Origin: Afipia sp. GAS231
Lineage (GTDB): Bacteria > Pseudomonadota > Alphaproteobacteria > Rhizobiales > Xanthobacteraceae
NCBI RefSeq assembly: GCF_900103365.1
Contig: NZ_LT629703.1
Location: 806,001-870,000 of the forward strand
Length of the DNA stretch: 64,000 nucleotides
Reading direction: 5' to 3'
Position numbers and translations under genes: made by a program. The notes beneath the pieces were generated by a model, which worked only from the letters and a program-made list of their open reading frames with translations, was not told where the DNA came from and searched no databases. Shown here one piece after another: positions 62,114 to 64,000 of the stretch. The first letter of the stretch is position 1; every line of letters starts with the position of its first letter.

Positions 62114-63115
62114 ATGGCACCGCAGCTACGCGTCAAACCTGAGCTGAAGCCGGAGCCGCCCGCGCCGGTACCGATTGCGTCAGAGACCGGACCGAAGCCG
62201 CCAAGCCTGCTGCACAGGTGGTTGCGCGAGCCCCTGGTCCATTTCCTTCTTGCCGGCGCGCTGATCTTCGCGATCTACGAACTGTTGAACCCGACCGCAA
62301 ACCGGACCGACCGAACCAATCAGATCGCGCTCACGAAGGACGATCTACGCCAATTGGCGGTGCAATGGCTCGCGCAAGGTCGGCCACAGCCGACGGCTGA
62401 TCAGATGCACGCCCTGATCGAGCAGCGGGTAAGCGAGGAGATTCTCTCCCGTGAAGCCGTGGCGCTTGGGCTCGACAAGGATGACGAGATCATCAAGCGC
62501 CGGCTGGCGCAGAAGATGGATTTCCTGGCAGCAGATGTTGCCGCTTTGCAGGATCCCGGCGATGCCGAACTCAGAGCCTGGTATACGCAGAATTCGGATC
62601 GCTTTGCGCTTCCGGCGCGCGCGAGCTTTCGTCACCTGTACTTCTCCTTCGATCGACCTGGTGCCCGCGACAGGGCTGCCGGAATACTCGACAAGATCGC
62701 AGGTAAGGCGGCCGACACACCTGAGGTCGCTACGGTTGCCGACCCCTTCATGTTCCAAGACTACTACGCCGAACGCGCTCCCGACCAGATCGCCAAGGAG
62801 TTTGGCCCGGGTTTCGCAAAGGCGGTGTTTCAGCTCAAGCCTGGTGCATGGCAGGGGCCGATCCAGTCGGGCTATGGCTGGCACCTCATATTCGTCGACG
62901 CCATCGAGCCGGGCCGGGTGCCTTTGTTCGAGGAAGTTCAGTCCGACGTTAAATCCGCCTGGCTGGATCAAAAGCAGCGCGAGATCAAACGGATTGCATA
63001 CGAGGCAATGCGTGCGCGCTACACGGTCGTGGCCCCGCCCATCGAATCGGTCGACTTCGGGAGCTTGCGGAATCCTCAGGCGCCAATCGCGTCGACAAGC
63101 GTGTTGCCGCAGTGA
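62114..63115 (+). CDS. Parvulin-type peptidyl-prolyl isomerase, membrane-anchored
   Basis: From ATG 62114 (MAPQLRVKPELKPEPPAPV), with AGGCGACCT upstream, this is 333 aa. A Pro-rich cytoplasmic N-terminus leads to one TM helix (HFLLAGALIFAIYELL), then a SurA/PrsA-like helical chaperone part (LTKDDLRQLAVQWLAQGRPQ, VSEEILSREAVALGLDKDDE). A PpiC domain ends the protein (KAVFQLKPGAWQGPIQSGYG then WHLIFVDAIEPGRVPLFEEV). It probably folds the secreted operon partners in the periplasm. Its stop overlaps the next start by 4 bases. Confidence 0.9.
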   Translation: MAPQLRVKPELKPEPPAPVPIASETGPKPPSLLHRWLREPLVHFLLAGALIFAIYELLNPTANRTDRTNQIALTKDDLRQLAVQWLAQGRPQPTADQMHALIEQRVSEEILSREAVALGLDKDDEIIKRRLAQKMDFLAADVAALQDPGDAELRAWYTQNSDRFALPARASFRHLYFSFDRPGARDRAAGILDKIAGKAADTPEVATVADPFMFQDYYAERAPDQIAKEFGPGFAKAVFQLKPGAWQGPIQSGYGWHLIFVDAIEPGRVPLFEEVQSDVKSAWLDQKQREIKRIAYEAMRARYTVVAPPIESVDFGSLRNPQAPIASTSVLPQ

Positions 63116-64000
63116 GGGCGCGATCGATACAATGGCGCGGGCTCCAGGTCGCGTTGACCGGTCTGCTGGCGGCGTTGATGGTGCTGATGCAGCCCGCGCA
63201 CGCTCACGAGATCCGGCCGGCCTATCTGCAGATCGATGAAGTCGGGCCCGGCCGCTACCAACTGCTTTGGCGAACGCCGATGCTTGCCGGCATGCGCCTG
63301 CCGGTTGTGCTGCGCCTCCCGGACGAGATTCACAATGTTGTCGAGCCTGTCGCGCAAGAGCTCTCAGATTCCCTCGTCGAACGCCAGGTCATTGACGTGG
63401 GCGCTCAGGGACTGGCGGGGAAGCGCATTGAGTTCGTGGGGCTTCAGGCTACGGTCACGGATGTTCTGGTGCGCGTGCAGATGCTGGATGGCACGCATTC
63501 GACTACGCTGGTGCGGCCGTCGCAGCCTTGGGTCGACATCGCGACGTCGCTGGGGCCTCTCGCGGTCGCGGGCGCCTATCTGTCGCACGGCATTGAGCAC
63601 ATCCTGTTCGGCTTCGACCATCTTCTATTCGTGCTCGGGCTTATCCTCATCGTGCGCAACACGCGGATGCTATTGTTGACGGTGACGGGCTTCACCGTCG
63701 CACATTCGATCACGCTCTCGCTTGCGACCCTGGGCGTTATCCATGTGCCGGGACCGCCGGTCGAGGCGTGTATTGCTCTCAGCATTCTGCTTCTGGCGAG
63801 CGAGATCCTCCGGCGGCAGCGAGGGGAACCCAGCCTGACCGCCACCTGGCCATGGGCGGTCGCTTTTGCATTCGGGCTTCTGCACGGCCTCGGTTTCGCC
63901 AGCGCCCTGATCGATATCGGTCTCCCACAAGGCGACGTTCCGATAGCGCTGCTAGCCTTCAACATCGGCGTCGAGATGGGACAGCTTGCTTTCATCGCCG
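63112..64000 (+). CDS. HupE/UreJ-family membrane protein (3' end off window)
   Basis: I translated this frame by hand: GTG 63112 overlaps the PPIase stop (GTGA). It is open to the window edge, 296 codons. A signal peptide (LLAALMVLMQPAHAHE) precedes a roughly 140-residue periplasmic domain (RPAYLQIDEVGPGRYQLLWR). The TM region follows with His-rich helix motifs of HupE/UreJ_2: LSHGIEHILFGFDHLLFVLG, FTVAHSITLSLATLGVI, FGLLHGLGFASALIDIGLP and FNIGVEMGQLAFIA. Relatives transport Ni or Co. The periplasmic extension distinguishes this branch. It is the last visible member of the DUF3604 operon. Confidence 0.9.
   Translation, partial: MRARSIQWRGLQVALTGLLAALMVLMQPAHAHEIRPAYLQIDEVGPGRYQLLWRTPMLAGMRLPVVLRLPDEIHNVVEPVAQELSDSLVERQVIDVGAQGLAGKRIEFVGLQATVTDVLVRVQMLDGTHSTTLVRPSQPWVDIATSLGPLAVAGAYLSHGIEHILFGFDHLLFVLGLILIVRNTRMLLLTVTGFTVAHSITLSLATLGVIHVPGPPVEACIALSILLLASEILRRQRGEPSLTATWPWAVAFAFGLLHGLGFASALIDIGLPQGDVPIALLAFNIGVEMGQLAFIA

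Overview
The window is high-GC DNA with dense, mostly short-spaced genes. Small Omp25/31-type porins, DUF1127 and DUF2927 proteins, a tRNA-Gly(UCC)-targeted integration site, HWE-type kinases and many short secreted proteins suggest a Bradyrhizobium-like alphaproteobacterium (Nitrobacteraceae). This is inferred from gene style; no rRNA or intact tRNA is present to confirm it.

Region by region. (1) 1-7258: the minus strand carries a TauD/TfdA dioxygenase, a 2Fe-2S ferredoxin, a CYP153-like P450, an MFS transporter and a large chimeric sensor cut by the window edge. A divergent IclR regulator faces them. This looks like an uptake-and-oxidation cluster for an unidentified aliphatic or organosulfur compound. 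(2) 7302-14710: two tandem YadA-type trimeric adhesins, a LuxR-type regulator with a 10-base poly-G tract at its start, a pilus-assembly N-domain protein, a bicupin oxalate decarboxylase and a 49-aa membrane peptide. (3) 14992-18066: a 1024-aa winged-helix/ATPase/TPR regulator.

(4) 18096-38777: about 20.6 kb bounded by two directly repeated att-like sites. Each contains the same 44-nt 3' fragment of tRNA-Gly(UCC) and flanking TTGTC(A)GAATGGC-like arms. Inside are a 1.9-kaa autotransporter, an intact and a decayed copy of one regulator, two genes truncated at a shared junction, a kinase-adaptor-adaptor-RND efflux operon with 4-base overlaps, two TetR regulators, two copies of one probable operator, and several small membrane or secreted proteins. 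No integrase is visible, so it resembles a decayed or cis-mobilisable island.

(5) 39369-51351: an EF-hand/DUF2927 pair, an enoyl-CoA hydratase, and a long minus-strand run encoding an HME-type (Czc/Cus-like) RND pump with TolC. This run is preceded by two small exported proteins sharing the motif RYYGGPKSPMW and by two outer-membrane barrel proteins. (6) 51804-57693: a KdpD/KdpE-like two-component pair without kdpFABC, small conserved proteins, an Omp25/31 porin and a transporter remnant. (7) 57710-64000: a small secreted protein, then an operon of DUF3604 protein, secreted unknown, parvulin-type PPIase and HupE/UreJ-family membrane protein (cut by the window edge).

Most long ORFs opposite these genes are GC-rich shadow frames and are not annotated. 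Starts were moved downstream wherever a Shine-Dalgarno site, signal peptide or domain start argued for it.
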